Assembly: GCA_035547515.1 (NCBI GenBank)
Contig: DASZUS010000045.1
Coordinates: 62,001 to 126,000, forward strand
Source of the DNA: DASZTV01 sp035547515
GTDB taxonomy: Bacteria > Actinomycetota > Actinomycetes > JAFAQI01
Reading direction: 5' to 3'
Length of the DNA: 64,000 nucleotides
Part shown: one piece after another, positions 49,624 to 61,559 of the stretch
How the letters are laid out: the number at the start of each line of letters is the position of its first letter
Position numbering within the stretch: position 1 is the first letter of the stretch
The notes under the pieces: model-generated
Told to the model about the DNA's origin: nothing
Databases searched by the model: none
What the model saw: only the letters and a program-made list of their open reading frames with translations
Made by a program: the position numbers and the translations under genes

Positions 49624-50637
49624 TCAGCCCGCTGAGCTGATCGGGCTCTTCTTGGCGACGACGGTCTGGGTCTTCGGGTCCCACACGCCGTACCGCGGGC
49701 TGACGTGGACGCCGAGCTTGTTGCCCTCGGCGGTGATCGCCTGCTGCAGCAGCGTGTTCGCCTGGCTGGAGTACAGGGCTTCCTTGAGCTGCGGCGTCGC
49801 TTGCGACAGCGGCACGATGTTGCGGCTGTTGACCCGCACCACCGAGTAGACCCCGTTGCCGTGCGCGATCCCGACGCTGCCGGGCACGGCGTGCGCGGGG
49901 CCGCCGAGCAGCGAGATGATCTCCTTGCGCCCGACCGATCCCACTTCGCCGCCGTTGGTCGAGGTCGTCGTGTCCAGCGAGTACTTCGACGCGAGGCTCT
50001 CGAAGCTCGCTGGGTTGCGCCGGACCTGCGCGAGGATCTGCTGGGCCCGGGCTTTGGTCGAGACCGCGATCTGCGACACGTCGAGGGTGTCGAACTGGTC
50101 GATGTCCTTGCGGTACTCCGCCCGCAGCTGCTGCGGCGTCGCCGGCAGGGACGCCACGAGCGCGTCGCTGAGCTCCTGCTGCATCACGGTGTAGCGGATC
50201 AGCTCGGGAAGCTGTGCGGGCGTGACGCCGACACTCTCCGCTGCCTGCTGCTGCAGGGCGCTCATGCTCCCCGCCTGTTGCACGAAGCTCGCGGTCTGAT
50301 CGCTGATGTCCTTGTCGGTGACCGTGACGTGGTGCGCGGCAGCAGCCTCGGCGACCAGCTTCTCGCTGATCAGGCGACCCAGCGTGAGCCGGACGAAGCC
50401 GGCCTGGCTGCCGCCGAGGCCAGAGCTGAACTGCGAGTCCGGCGAGAGCGCCGAACTGATCGTCGGGTCCTTGAGGGCGGCACCGACCTCGCTCTGCAGC
50501 GTGGCGATCGAGATGCGGCTGCCGCCGATGACGGCGGCAGCGTCCGGTGCCGTGTCGCACCCGGCGAGCACCGGGATGGCGACGGCCGCGAGCGCCGCAA
50601 CCGCGACCCGGCGTACCGCGGGCAGGCCTGGCTTCAT
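49624..50637 (-). CDS. SurA/PrsA-like peptidyl-prolyl isomerase lipoprotein
   Basis: A 337-residue exported lipoprotein: signal peptide with lipobox AIPVLAGC (Cys at about 26), a SurA N-terminal helical domain (SRISIATLQSEVGAALKD..., FVRLTLGRLISEKLVAEAAA), and a parvulin-like portion (VSQIAVSTKARAQQILAQVRRNPASFESLASKYSLD). It probably folds secreted proteins on the outer face of the membrane. It lies between mfd and mazG, as in many actinobacteria, 5 bp upstream of the mazG start. Confidence 0.87.
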   Translation of the reverse strand: MKPGLPAVRRVAVAALAAVAIPVLAGCDTAPDAAAVIGGSRISIATLQSEVGAALKDPTISSALSPDSQFSSGLGGSQAGFVRLTLGRLISEKLVAEAAAAHHVTVTDKDISDQTASFVQQAGSMSALQQQAAESVGVTPAQLPELIRYTVMQQELSDALVASLPATPQQLRAEYRKDIDQFDTLDVSQIAVSTKARAQQILAQVRRNPASFESLASKYSLDTTTSTNGGEVGSVGRKEIISLLGGPAHAVPGSVGIAHGNGVYSVVRVNSRNIVPLSQATPQLKEALYSSQANTLLQQAITAEGNKLGVHVSPRYGVWDPKTQTVVAKKSPISSAG

Positions 50638-50677
50638 GACACGCGAGGCTATCGGAGCGCCCAGGCGGTCCTGACGG

Positions 50678-54205
<3,528 letters not shown>

Positions 54206-54238
54206 GACCGGCCCAGGCTATGGGCGGCCGGTGACCGG

Positions 54239-54559
54239 CTAGAGCTTGGTGACCTTCACCGCGGTGCCGTAGGCGCAGATCTCGGTCCACATGTCGCCCA
54301 TCTCGGAGGTGTCGAAGCGCATCGCGAGGACGGCGTTGCCGCCGCGGCGCTCCGCCTCCTCGATCATGCGGCCCATGACCTCGTTCCGGCTCTCATACAG
54401 CGCCTTGGTCATGCCCTTGAGCTCACCCCCGAACATGGACTTCAGGCCCGCGCCCATCTGGGAGAACGCGTTTCGGGAGCGGACCGTCAGCCCCCACACC
54501 TCGCCCAGGACCTCGTCGATGCGATAACCCGGCAGGTCGTTCGTCGTCGCCACGATCAT
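54239..54559 (-). CDS. YbjQ family (DUF74) putative heavy-metal-binding protein
   Basis: A 106-residue protein: IVATTNDLPGYRIDEVLGEVWGLTVRSRN, then GELKGMTKALYESRNEVMGRMIEEAERRGGNAVLAMRFDTSEMG and a C-terminal CAYGTAVKV. This is a canonical YbjQ/UPF0145 protein; it forms pentamers in solved structures, and its role is not known. ATG 54559 matches the family N-terminus (MIVATTxxLPG); the open frame upstream is spurious. Between pth and mfd on the same strand. Confidence 0.92.
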   Translation of the reverse strand: MIVATTNDLPGYRIDEVLGEVWGLTVRSRNAFSQMGAGLKSMFGGELKGMTKALYESRNEVMGRMIEEAERRGGNAVLAMRFDTSEMGDMWTEICAYGTAVKVTKL

Positions 54560-54578
54560 GGCGCGGACGATACTCGCG

Positions 54579-55151
54579 TCAGTTGAAGGCGTTCTGAGCG
54601 GCGGCGAGCCCCTGTGACATGAGCAGCTCGATCGCGTCCGCCGCACGTTCGAGCTGTACGCCGAGCTCCTCGCGGGCTGCCGCCGGGAAGTCGCGGAGCA
54701 CGAAGTCGGCGGGGTCCTGGCGACCCGGAGGCCGACCGATCCCGAGCCGCACCCGGTAGAACTCGCCGGAGCCGAGCGAGGCTCGAAGCGACTTCAGCCC
54801 GTTGTGCCCGTTGTCCCCACCGCCGAGCTTCAGCCGGATCACGCCGGGCTCCAGGTCCAGCTCGTCGTGGACGACCACGAGCCGGTCCACCGGCACCTTG
54901 AAGAACTTCGTCAGGCCCGCGGCCGGGCCCCCGGACTCGTTCATGTAGACCCGTGGCTTGGCGAGCACGCAGCGCTCGCCTGACACCCGGGTCTCGGCGA
55001 CGTCAGCCCGCGCCTTCTGCGCCTTGAAGGAGCCGCCGACCCGACCAGCCAGGACGTCGACCGTCATGAACCCCACGTTGTGCCGGTTGCCGGCGTACTG
55101 CGCACCGGGGTTGCCCAACCCGAGCACGAGCCACGGCGGCGCGTCGGGCAT
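54579..55151 (-). CDS. pth: Peptidyl-tRNA hydrolase
   Basis: A 190-residue enzyme that releases peptides from stalled peptidyl-tRNA. WLVLGLGNPGAQYAGNRHNVGFMTVDVLA holds Asn14 and catalytic His24; KPRVYMNESGGPA, VVVHDELDLEPGVIRLKLGGGDNGHNGLKS and YRVRLGIGRP are all canonical. It lies 44 bp downstream of rplY on the same strand, the usual rplY-pth pairing. Confidence 0.97.
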   Translation of the reverse strand: MPDAPPWLVLGLGNPGAQYAGNRHNVGFMTVDVLAGRVGGSFKAQKARADVAETRVSGERCVLAKPRVYMNESGGPAAGLTKFFKVPVDRLVVVHDELDLEPGVIRLKLGGGDNGHNGLKSLRASLGSGEFYRVRLGIGRPPGRQDPADFVLRDFPAAAREELGVQLERAADAIELLMSQGLAAAQNAFN

Positions 55152-55195
55152 CGCGTTCGTGTCGTCTCGCCTGAGACGAGTGAGCAGCGCCAGCG

Positions 55196-55882
55196 CTACT
55201 CGGCGGCCGGCTCTTCCGAGCCGTCCTCGGCGGCATCCGCGCCGCCGCCAGCCGTCTGGCCCTCGGCCTCGGCCGGCTCCGCGGTCTCGCTCTCGCCTTC
55301 CGCGGCCTCGCCGGCGCCCTCGGCCTCCATCTGCTCCGCGGTCGGCGCGGCGACGACATGGAGGACCAGCTGGTCGGCCTCACCGACGAGCTCGGCGCCC
55401 TGCGGCAAGGCGATGTCACCCGCGTGGATGGCGGCGCCGACCTCGAGGCCCTCGATCGACACCTCGACGCCTGAGGGGATGTGTGTGGCCTCGGCGGTGA
55501 CGGACAGCGTCGTGAGCGACTGCTCGAGCAGCCCGCCGGATGCGATCGTGCCTTCGAGGGTGATGGGGATGTCGACCGCGATCCGCTCGCCGCGGCGTAC
55601 CAGGATCAGGTCGAGGTGCTCGATGTCGCCACGGACCGGGTCGCGCTGGATCGACTTGGGAAGCGCGAGCTCGCTGCCCTCGGCGAGCTGCAGCTCGAGG
55701 AGCACGTTGGCACCGTCCCTGCGAAGCGCGTGCTCGAACTCCCGAGTCGGCACCGAGATGTGCCGGGGGTCGCTGCCATGGCCGTACAGGACAGCCGGGA
55801 TCTTGCCCGACCGGCGGGTACGCCGCGCTCCGCCCTTGCCGAACTCGGTACGCGGTTCGGCGGCGATACGGACCTCGGGCAC
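55196..55882 (-). CDS. rplY: 50S ribosomal protein L25/general stress protein Ctc
   Basis: A 228-residue two-domain L25 (TL5/CTC type) that binds 5S rRNA. The N-terminal L25 domain reads IAAEPRTEFGKGGARRTRRSGKIPAVLYGHGSDPRHISVPTREFEHALR. A C-terminal beta-domain (about 95-185) follows, then a ~40-residue Ala/Glu-rich acidic tail typical of actinobacteria. Between prs (85 bp) and pth. Confidence 0.96.
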   Translation of the reverse strand: MPEVRIAAEPRTEFGKGGARRTRRSGKIPAVLYGHGSDPRHISVPTREFEHALRRDGANVLLELQLAEGSELALPKSIQRDPVRGDIEHLDLILVRRGERIAVDIPITLEGTIASGGLLEQSLTTLSVTAEATHIPSGVEVSIEGLEVGAAIHAGDIALPQGAELVGEADQLVLHVVAAPTAEQMEAEGAGEAAEGESETAEPAEAEGQTAGGGADAAEDGSEEPAAE

Positions 55883-55967
55883 AGCAATGACTCCTTGATC
55901 AGCGACGCTGATGATCAGCGCTGGGAAGCGCGAACGAGTCTAGGTGAAGCCCTGAAAATGCGCGAAA

Positions 55968-56966
55968 TCAGGCGTTGCCGTCGAACAGCGAGGTAACCGA
56001 GCCGTCTTCGAAGACCTCCTTGATCGCCCGTGCGATGAGCGGAGCGATCGACAGGACGGTGAGCTTGTCGTAGTGCTGCTCGTCGGTCAGCGGCAAGGTG
56101 TTGGTGACGACGACCTCGGAGATCCGGCTGTTCTTGAGGCGGTCAATCGCGGGGGGCGAGAACTCGCCGTGGGTTGCCGCCACGATGACCTCGGTGGCGC
56201 CGGAGTTGAGCAGGATGTCAGCTGCCTTGGCGATCGTCCCGCCGGTGGCGATCATGTCGTCGATCAGCAGGCAGCGCCGGCCCTCGACGTCACCGACCAC
56301 GCGATGCGCGACCACCTCGTTGGCGACGTTCGGGTCGCGGGTCTTGTGCACGAACGCGACCGGGGCCCCACCGAGCCGATCGGCCCAGCGCTCCGCCATC
56401 CGCACCCGGCCGGTGTCCGGTGAGACGACCGTGAAGTCGCCGCCGTACTTGTCGGCGACGTAGTCGGCGAGCAGCGGAAGCGCGAAGAGGTGATCCACCG
56501 GCCCGTCGAAGAAGCCCTGGATCTGCGCGGTGTGCAGGTCGACCGACATGAGCCGGTCAGCGCCGGCGGTCTTGAACATGTCGGCGAGCAGCCGAGCGGA
56601 GATCGGCTCTCGGCCAAGATGCTTCTTGTCCTGCCGCGCGTACGGGTAGAACGGCATGACCACGGTGATCCGTTTGGCGGAAGCGCGCTTGAGGGCGTCG
56701 ACCAGGATCAGCGCCTCCATGATCCATTTGTTGATCGGCGGCCCGTAGGACTGGATCACGAACGCGTCGGCCCCGCGTACCGACTCCTCGGGACGGGCGT
56801 AGATCTCGCCGTTGGCGAACTCACGGATCTGCGTCGGGCTGACCGAGATGCCGATGTGGTCGGCCACCTCGTCTGCCAGCGCGGGGTGGGCGCGTCCCGA
56901 GAAGAGCAGGAGGGTCTTCTCACCCTGGGTCTTGATGCCGGTCACGTAGGGGCTCTCTCTGCTCAC
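55968..56966 (-). CDS. prs: Ribose-phosphate pyrophosphokinase
   Basis: Makes PRPP from ribose-5-phosphate and ATP for nucleotide, His and Trp synthesis. A 332-residue class I enzyme. Key elements: LLFSGRAHPALADEVADHIG, GEIYARPEESVRGADAFVIQSYG, PYARQDKKHLGREPISARLLAD, SVDLHTAQIQGFF, VVSPDTGRVRMAERWADRLG and the PRPP loop CLLIDDMIATGGTIAKAA. It overlaps glmU by 4 bp. The common actinobacterial glmU-prs order is kept. Confidence 0.97.
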   Translation of the reverse strand: MSRESPYVTGIKTQGEKTLLLFSGRAHPALADEVADHIGISVSPTQIREFANGEIYARPEESVRGADAFVIQSYGPPINKWIMEALILVDALKRASAKRITVVMPFYPYARQDKKHLGREPISARLLADMFKTAGADRLMSVDLHTAQIQGFFDGPVDHLFALPLLADYVADKYGGDFTVVSPDTGRVRMAERWADRLGGAPVAFVHKTRDPNVANEVVAHRVVGDVEGRRCLLIDDMIATGGTIAKAADILLNSGATEVIVAATHGEFSPPAIDRLKNSRISEVVVTNTLPLTDEQHYDKLTVLSIAPLIARAIKEVFEDGSVTSLFDGNA

Positions 56967-58453
56967 AGCTCGCTGTCGACCGGGGAAGTCGCCTCCATTG
57001 TCGCCTGTTGTTCATCCGGGCGCTGATCTGCGCCGCGGGCGCGCCTCGCGGCCTTCGCGGCCGGCGAGTCCGGGCGGCGCTTCTCGACCCAGTCTTCGAC
57101 GTTGCGCTGCTTGCTCCTGGCGACCGCGAGCGCTCCCGGCGGGACGTCTTCGGTGACCACCGATCCGGCCGCGGTGTAGGCGCCGTCGCCGATGGTGACT
57201 GGCGCCACGAGCATCGAGTCCGACCCGACCCGCACGTCGTCGCCGACGACGGTCTGGTGCTTGTTCTCGCCGTCGTAGTTGACGAAGACGGTCGCCGCGC
57301 CGATGTTCGACCGCTCGCCGATCCGGGCGTCTCCGACGTAGGACAGGTGCGGCACCTTGCTGTCCTCGCCGATCTCGGCCTTCTTGGTCTCGACGTACGC
57401 GCCGATCTTGCCGCGGGCGCCGAGCCTGGTGCCGGGGCGGAGATAGGAGAACGGCCCGACGTCCGCGTCCTCGCCGATCTCGGCGCCGGTGCAGTGCGAC
57501 TTCACGACCTTGGCGCCGGGGCCCACGTTGGTGTTGCGCAGGGTGGTGTCGGGGCCTACCTCCGCGAAGGCTGCGACGTGGGTGGCGCCGTGAAGCTGGG
57601 TGTTCTGGTGGATGACGCAGTCGGGCTCGAGGGTCACGCCGACACCCATCCAGGTGGTCTGCGGGTCGATGACCGTGACGCCTTCGCGCATCCAGTGCGC
57701 CACGATGCGGTCCCGCATCGTGCGGCGTACGGCGGCGAGCTGGATGCGGTCGTTGACGCCGAGCGTCTCCGCCTCGGGCGCAGTCACCGCGGACACGATT
57801 TCCCCGTCTCCCACGAGCAGGCCGATCACATCGGTGAGGTACTCCTCGCCCTGAGCGTTGTCGGTCGTGACGCGTGCGAGTGCTGCCCGCAGCTTCGCGC
57901 CGTCGAAGGCGTAGATGCTCGTGCCGATCTCGCGAATCGCCTTCGTGGCCTCGTCCGCGTCGCGATCCTCGACGATGGCCATCACCTGGCCGTCCGCGCG
58001 TCGTACCACCCGGCCGTAGCCACTGGGATCAGCGACCTCGCTGGTGAGCAGCGTGGCTGCGGCCGCGGAGCGCGAGTGCTCGGCGAGCAGTGCCTGCAGC
58101 GACTCGGTCGTGATCAGCGGCGCATCGCCAGGCAGCACCAGGACGGTGCCCTCGCCCGGGACGCCCGCCGCCTTCAGCGCCATCCGCACCGCATGGCCGG
58201 TGCCGAGCTGCTCTTCCTGGACGACCGGAATCGCGGTCGACGCGATCTCTTTGAGGTGCTCGATGATCTGGTCGCGGTTGTGGCCGACGACCACCACTGT
58301 GTGCGTAGCGCCAAGCGGATCGGTAGCGGCCAGCACATGACCGAGCAGGCTGCGGCCGCAGATCGCGTGGAGCACCTTTGCGAGCGCGGACCTCATGCGC
58401 TTGCCCTCACCTGCCGCCAGCACCACCACAGCAGCAGGCGCGTGGTTGCTCAC
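56963..58453 (-). CDS. glmU: Bifunctional GlcNAc-1-phosphate uridyltransferase / GlcN-1-phosphate acetyltransferase
   Basis: Makes UDP-GlcNAc for peptidoglycan. A 496-residue two-domain enzyme. The N-terminal pyrophosphorylase domain has VVLAAGEGKRMRSALAKVLH; the C-terminal left-handed beta-helix shows hexapeptide repeats, with KKAEIGEDSKVPHLSYVGDARIGERSNIGAATVFVNYDGENKHQTVVGDDVRVGSDSMLVAPV. The tail after ~470 is low complexity and acidic/Gln-rich, as in mycobacterial GlmU. tRNA-Gln lies 43 bp upstream on the same strand. Confidence 0.97.
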   Translation of the reverse strand: MSNHAPAAVVVLAAGEGKRMRSALAKVLHAICGRSLLGHVLAATDPLGATHTVVVVGHNRDQIIEHLKEIASTAIPVVQEEQLGTGHAVRMALKAAGVPGEGTVLVLPGDAPLITTESLQALLAEHSRSAAAATLLTSEVADPSGYGRVVRRADGQVMAIVEDRDADEATKAIREIGTSIYAFDGAKLRAALARVTTDNAQGEEYLTDVIGLLVGDGEIVSAVTAPEAETLGVNDRIQLAAVRRTMRDRIVAHWMREGVTVIDPQTTWMGVGVTLEPDCVIHQNTQLHGATHVAAFAEVGPDTTLRNTNVGPGAKVVKSHCTGAEIGEDADVGPFSYLRPGTRLGARGKIGAYVETKKAEIGEDSKVPHLSYVGDARIGERSNIGAATVFVNYDGENKHQTVVGDDVRVGSDSMLVAPVTIGDGAYTAAGSVVTEDVPPGALAVARSKQRNVEDWVEKRRPDSPAAKAARRARGADQRPDEQQATMEATSPVDSEL

Positions 58454-58496
58454 AGCGGCTCCAAGTGACGGGCTAGCCGCCGCCTAGTGACGGCGG

Positions 58497-58572
58497 TGGC
58501 TCCCGGGCAGGGATTCGAACCCCGATTCTACGGACCAAAACCGCATGTCCTGCCTGGTTGGACGACCCGGGA
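58497..58572 (-). tRNA. tRNA-Gln (UUG anticodon)
   Basis: A 76-base cloverleaf including an encoded CCA. Acceptor stem TCCCGGG/CCCGGGA is perfect. Anticodon stem TGCGG/CCGTA with one G-T pair carries loop TTTTGGT, giving anticodon UUG. T-arm loop TTCGAAT is canonical. It sits directly upstream of glmU, a common actinobacterial location. Confidence 0.95.
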
Positions 58573-58632
58573 CGGCGCCCGCAGCCTAATGGGCGCGTAT
58601 CGCGCTGATCTCGAGTCGGACTGGCGTCCGCG

Positions 58633-59469
58633 TCAGCCGGCGGCGATACCAGCCCACCACCCTGTAATCGAGTCGTACAGGGCGCGTGACCTTCGAACGC
58701 TGACGGTGAGACACCCGTGGTAGCTATCGCCTCGGTTGTGGCGAGAAGGCTTCGGGTTATGCCGCTTGATCGTGGCACGCTGGAACTCCACATCGCCGAG
58801 CCCAAGCTGGGCCGCCCACCACTGCTCGTGGGTCGCCACCTCTGCGCTCTCGTGGATGTTCAGTCGATAGCAGCGATCTGCTGCCGTCACCCCGACTAGG
58901 TCGAGCCATCGCAGGAAGACCCGCAGGACCGTGACATCACTGTTGATGAAAATCACCCTGCCGCTCCGGCGCCACGGCTTCTCTTTGGTGCCCTCCGCCC
59001 AGTAGAGAGCTGCCCCGACGAGAAGTAACTCTCGGTCACTCAGCTCGCCTACGTCTCGCAACGCGGAAGCAGATGCCGCCTCACTTCGGGCGACCGCTCG
59101 CTCGTGGAGTTTTCGAGCGGCTGCCTGCCGCGCCAGCATGTGGCGTTCTCGGCGTGCCGGGCTCTCACGTCGCGGGGCAGTGACATCACGAATCCACGGG
59201 CTGATCGTGCCCTTCGAAACCCCGAGGAACTCGGATATCTCCGTGATCGTTAAGCCTTGAGCGCGCAGTTCGCGCGCCTTCCGCCGCTCTTCGGGCATCG
59301 CCCGGCCGGTGCGATTCGTCTCCGGCGGACGAGCAATTCCTTTCATCCAGAGCCGCAACATGTCATTCGAGATTGGGCCGATAGCGGCTCGTATCTCGTC
59401 GTACGTCTTGCCTTCGCGGCGTAGCAATCGGGCCTTGCCGATCAGGTGAGAACGTTCAAGATCACGCAT
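58633..59469 (-). CDS. HTH protein with LAGLIDADG-like C-terminal region
   Basis: A 278-residue protein. Residues 1-50 (SHLIGKARLLRREGKTYDEIRAAIGPISNDMLRLWMKGI) and 60-96 (PEERRKARELRAQGLTITEISEFLGVSKGTISPWIRDV) each look like a helix-turn-helix. The C-terminal half (ELLLVGAALYWAEGTKEKPWRRSGRVIFINSDVTVLRVFLRWLDLVGV, then RLNIHESAEVATHEQWWAAQLG and YHGCLTVSVRRSRALYDSITGWWAGI) resembles a single LAGLIDADG-type fold of stand-alone actinobacterial proteins. ATG 59469 is favoured over the longer frame. Composition is less GC-rich than its neighbours. It is 60 bp upstream of tRNA-Gln. It may be a transferred or selfish gene; a nuclease role is not shown. Confidence 0.65.
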   Translation of the reverse strand: MRDLERSHLIGKARLLRREGKTYDEIRAAIGPISNDMLRLWMKGIARPPETNRTGRAMPEERRKARELRAQGLTITEISEFLGVSKGTISPWIRDVTAPRRESPARRERHMLARQAAARKLHERAVARSEAASASALRDVGELSDRELLLVGAALYWAEGTKEKPWRRSGRVIFINSDVTVLRVFLRWLDLVGVTAADRCYRLNIHESAEVATHEQWWAAQLGLGDVEFQRATIKRHNPKPSRHNRGDSYHGCLTVSVRRSRALYDSITGWWAGIAAG

Positions 59470-59561
59470 GTGGTGAGGGTTACCGGCGGGTATGACGGTG
59501 CAGGCAGACTGTCCACAGCACACGTGAAACGATTGAGGTCCCTCCGAGAGGACTGGGCGCC

Positions 59562-60533
59562 ATGACGCAGACCATTACTCCCCCGACCGACGAGACCGTC
59601 GAGGCGGGTCCGCGCGCTGCGCTCCCCGCGACCGGTCTCGTCCGCAGCAAGGCCGCGGCGCGGGCCGAGCAGGTGATCCTGCTCGTCGTCATCGCGGTGC
59701 CGCTGGCCGCGGTCGTCGCGGCGATCCCGGTCGCGTGGGGCTGGGGCCTCGGCTGGCGCGACATCATCATCGCCTTTGTCATGTACGCGATCTCCGGCCA
59801 CGGCATCACGGTCGGCTTCCACCGGTACTTCACGCACGGGGCGTTCAAAGCGAAGCGGGCCCTCCGCGTCGCGCTCGCGATCGCGGGCAGCCTCGCCATC
59901 GAAGGCCCGGTGATCCGCTGGGTCGCCGACCACCGGCGTCACCACGCGTACAGCGACCGCGAGGGCGACCCCCACTCACCGTGGAAGTACGGCGAGAACC
60001 TGCGCGCGCTGATCAAGGGGTTGTGGCACGCGCACATCGGATGGATGTTCGACATCGAGCAGACCAACCACGAGCGCTACGCGCCCGACCTGCTTGCCGA
60101 CAGCGCCATCGTCAAGATCTCCAACGCGTTCCCATGGTGGGCCGCGGTCAGCCTGCTCACCCCGCCGCTCGTCGGCTACCTCTGGTCAGGGTTCACCTGG
60201 CAGGGTGCCGCGACCGCGTTCTTCTGGGCGAGCCTGGTTCGGGTGGCGCTGCTGCACCACGTGACGTGGTCGATCAACTCGATCTGCCACGCGACCGGCA
60301 AGCGCCCGTTCACCAGCCGCGACCGGGCGGGCAATGTCTGGTGGCTCGCGATCCCCTCGATGGGCGAGTCGTGGCACAACCTGCACCACGCGGACCCGAC
60401 CGCGGCGCGACACGGCGTGCTTCGCGGGCAGCTGGACTCGACCGGCCGGATCATCTGGGCCTTCGAGAAGCTCCACCTCGCCTATGACGTCAGGTGGCCG
60501 TCCGCCGAGAGAATCCAGGCCAAGCTGGCGTAG
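59562..60533 (+). CDS. Acyl-CoA/fatty acid delta-9 desaturase-like membrane enzyme
   Basis: A 323-residue di-iron membrane desaturase. Four hydrophobic helices and the three histidine boxes are visible: HRYFTH (about 87-92), HRRHH (about 125-129) and HNLHH (about 272-276). These are the ligands of the diiron centre. The SCD-like core matches actinobacterial DesA3-type stearoyl-CoA desaturases, which place the first double bond in membrane acyl chains. GAGAGGACTG precedes the ATG. It is divergent from the HTH gene and convergent with ispE (23 bp). Confidence 0.92.
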   Translation: MTQTITPPTDETVEAGPRAALPATGLVRSKAAARAEQVILLVVIAVPLAAVVAAIPVAWGWGLGWRDIIIAFVMYAISGHGITVGFHRYFTHGAFKAKRALRVALAIAGSLAIEGPVIRWVADHRRHHAYSDREGDPHSPWKYGENLRALIKGLWHAHIGWMFDIEQTNHERYAPDLLADSAIVKISNAFPWWAAVSLLTPPLVGYLWSGFTWQGAATAFFWASLVRVALLHHVTWSINSICHATGKRPFTSRDRAGNVWWLAIPSMGESWHNLHHADPTAARHGVLRGQLDSTGRIIWAFEKLHLAYDVRWPSAERIQAKLA

Positions 60534-60556
60534 CGGGACCCGCGGTCGCGGCAGCC

Positions 60557-61468
60557 TCAGCTGATGATGCGGGCACCCGGGGCGGGGCCGGTTGCCCGGC
60601 GTACCGTCCGGCAGACGTCGTAGCCCGCAAGCGCGGAGGCGATCCGCACCGCGTCACCCGCCGACTCGGCCAGCAGCGCGACAGTCGGACCGGATCCGGA
60701 GATGATCCCGCCGGTCGCCCCGAGCTCCCGCCCGACTTCGAGGACGCGCGCGAGGTTCGGACGCAGCTGCAGCGCGGGCGCCTCCAGGTCGTTGCGCAGC
60801 GCATGCCCGAGCGCGACCGGATCGCCGGCACGCAGCGCGGTCAGCACCTCGTCCGGCGGCGATGCGACAACCTCCGCGTGGTCACCCCGCTGCCGGTCCA
60901 GCTCGGCGTAGACAGTCGGCGTCGACAGTCCTGACTCGGCGACGGCCAGCACCCAGTGCCACTCGCCGCGGGTCAGTACCGGCGAGACGATCTCACCGTG
61001 TCCGGTCCCGAGCGCCGTACCGCCGTGCAGCAAGAACGGAACGTCGCTGCCCAACGCCGCCGCAAGCCGCTCGAGGTCGCGCTCAGGGAGGTTGGCGCCC
61101 CACAGCGCATCGGCGGCGACCAGCGCAGCCGCCGCGTCGGCGCTGCCGCCGGCGAGCCCGCCTCCGACCGGGATGTCCTTGAGAAGCCGGATGTGCGCGC
61201 CAGCCTCTACTCCCGCGACCGATGCAACCGCACGGACGGCTTGCACAGCGAGGTTGTCGTCACCGACCGGTACGACGCCCTGACCCTCGCCCTCGATCTC
61301 CACGGTGATGCCGCGCTGGTCGGCGCGCTCCACAACAACCGTGTCGAAGAGGCCCACCGCGTGGTAGATGGTGTGCAGCTCGTGCTTGCCGTCGGCGCGC
61401 AACGGCCCGACGCCGAGATGCAGGTTGACCTTCGCCGGAACCCGGACGGTCACGCTCTGGGCCGACAC
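60557..61468 (-). CDS. ispE: 4-(cytidine-5'-diphospho)-2-C-methyl-D-erythritol kinase
   Basis: The ATP-dependent kinase of the MEP isoprenoid pathway. A 303-residue GHMP kinase. VRVPAKVNLHLGVGPLRADGKHEL opens it; the ATP loop is KDIPVGGGLAGGSADAAAALVA, and the C-terminal GATGGIISGSGPTVALLA is the GHMP motif 3. It follows rsmA after an 87-bp gap that contains a perfect palindrome. The metG-tatD-rsmA-ispE order is classic for actinobacteria (rpf, sometimes present between tatD and rsmA, is absent here). Confidence 0.96.
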   Translation of the reverse strand: MSAQSVTVRVPAKVNLHLGVGPLRADGKHELHTIYHAVGLFDTVVVERADQRGITVEIEGEGQGVVPVGDDNLAVQAVRAVASVAGVEAGAHIRLLKDIPVGGGLAGGSADAAAALVAADALWGANLPERDLERLAAALGSDVPFLLHGGTALGTGHGEIVSPVLTRGEWHWVLAVAESGLSTPTVYAELDRQRGDHAEVVASPPDEVLTALRAGDPVALGHALRNDLEAPALQLRPNLARVLEVGRELGATGGIISGSGPTVALLAESAGDAVRIASALAGYDVCRTVRRATGPAPGARIIS

Positions 61469-61500
61469 CCATCGATCGTATGGCGACCGTCCAACCCCGC

Positions 61501-61559
61501 GTGATCTTGACCAAGTGCACGCTATGGCGCCGCCGTAGCGTGCACTTGGTCAAGATCAC
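61501..61559. repeat. Perfect palindrome with 24-bp arms between rsmA and ispE
   Basis: Arms 61501-61524 and 61536-61559 are exact reverse complements (24/24), starting GTGATCTTGACCAAG, with an 11-base GC-rich loop. The right arm overlaps the rsmA stop codon. The hairpin would form in the rsmA-ispE transcript. It could be a REP/MITE-like mobile palindrome or an attenuating terminator; there is no T-run. Confidence 0.9.
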
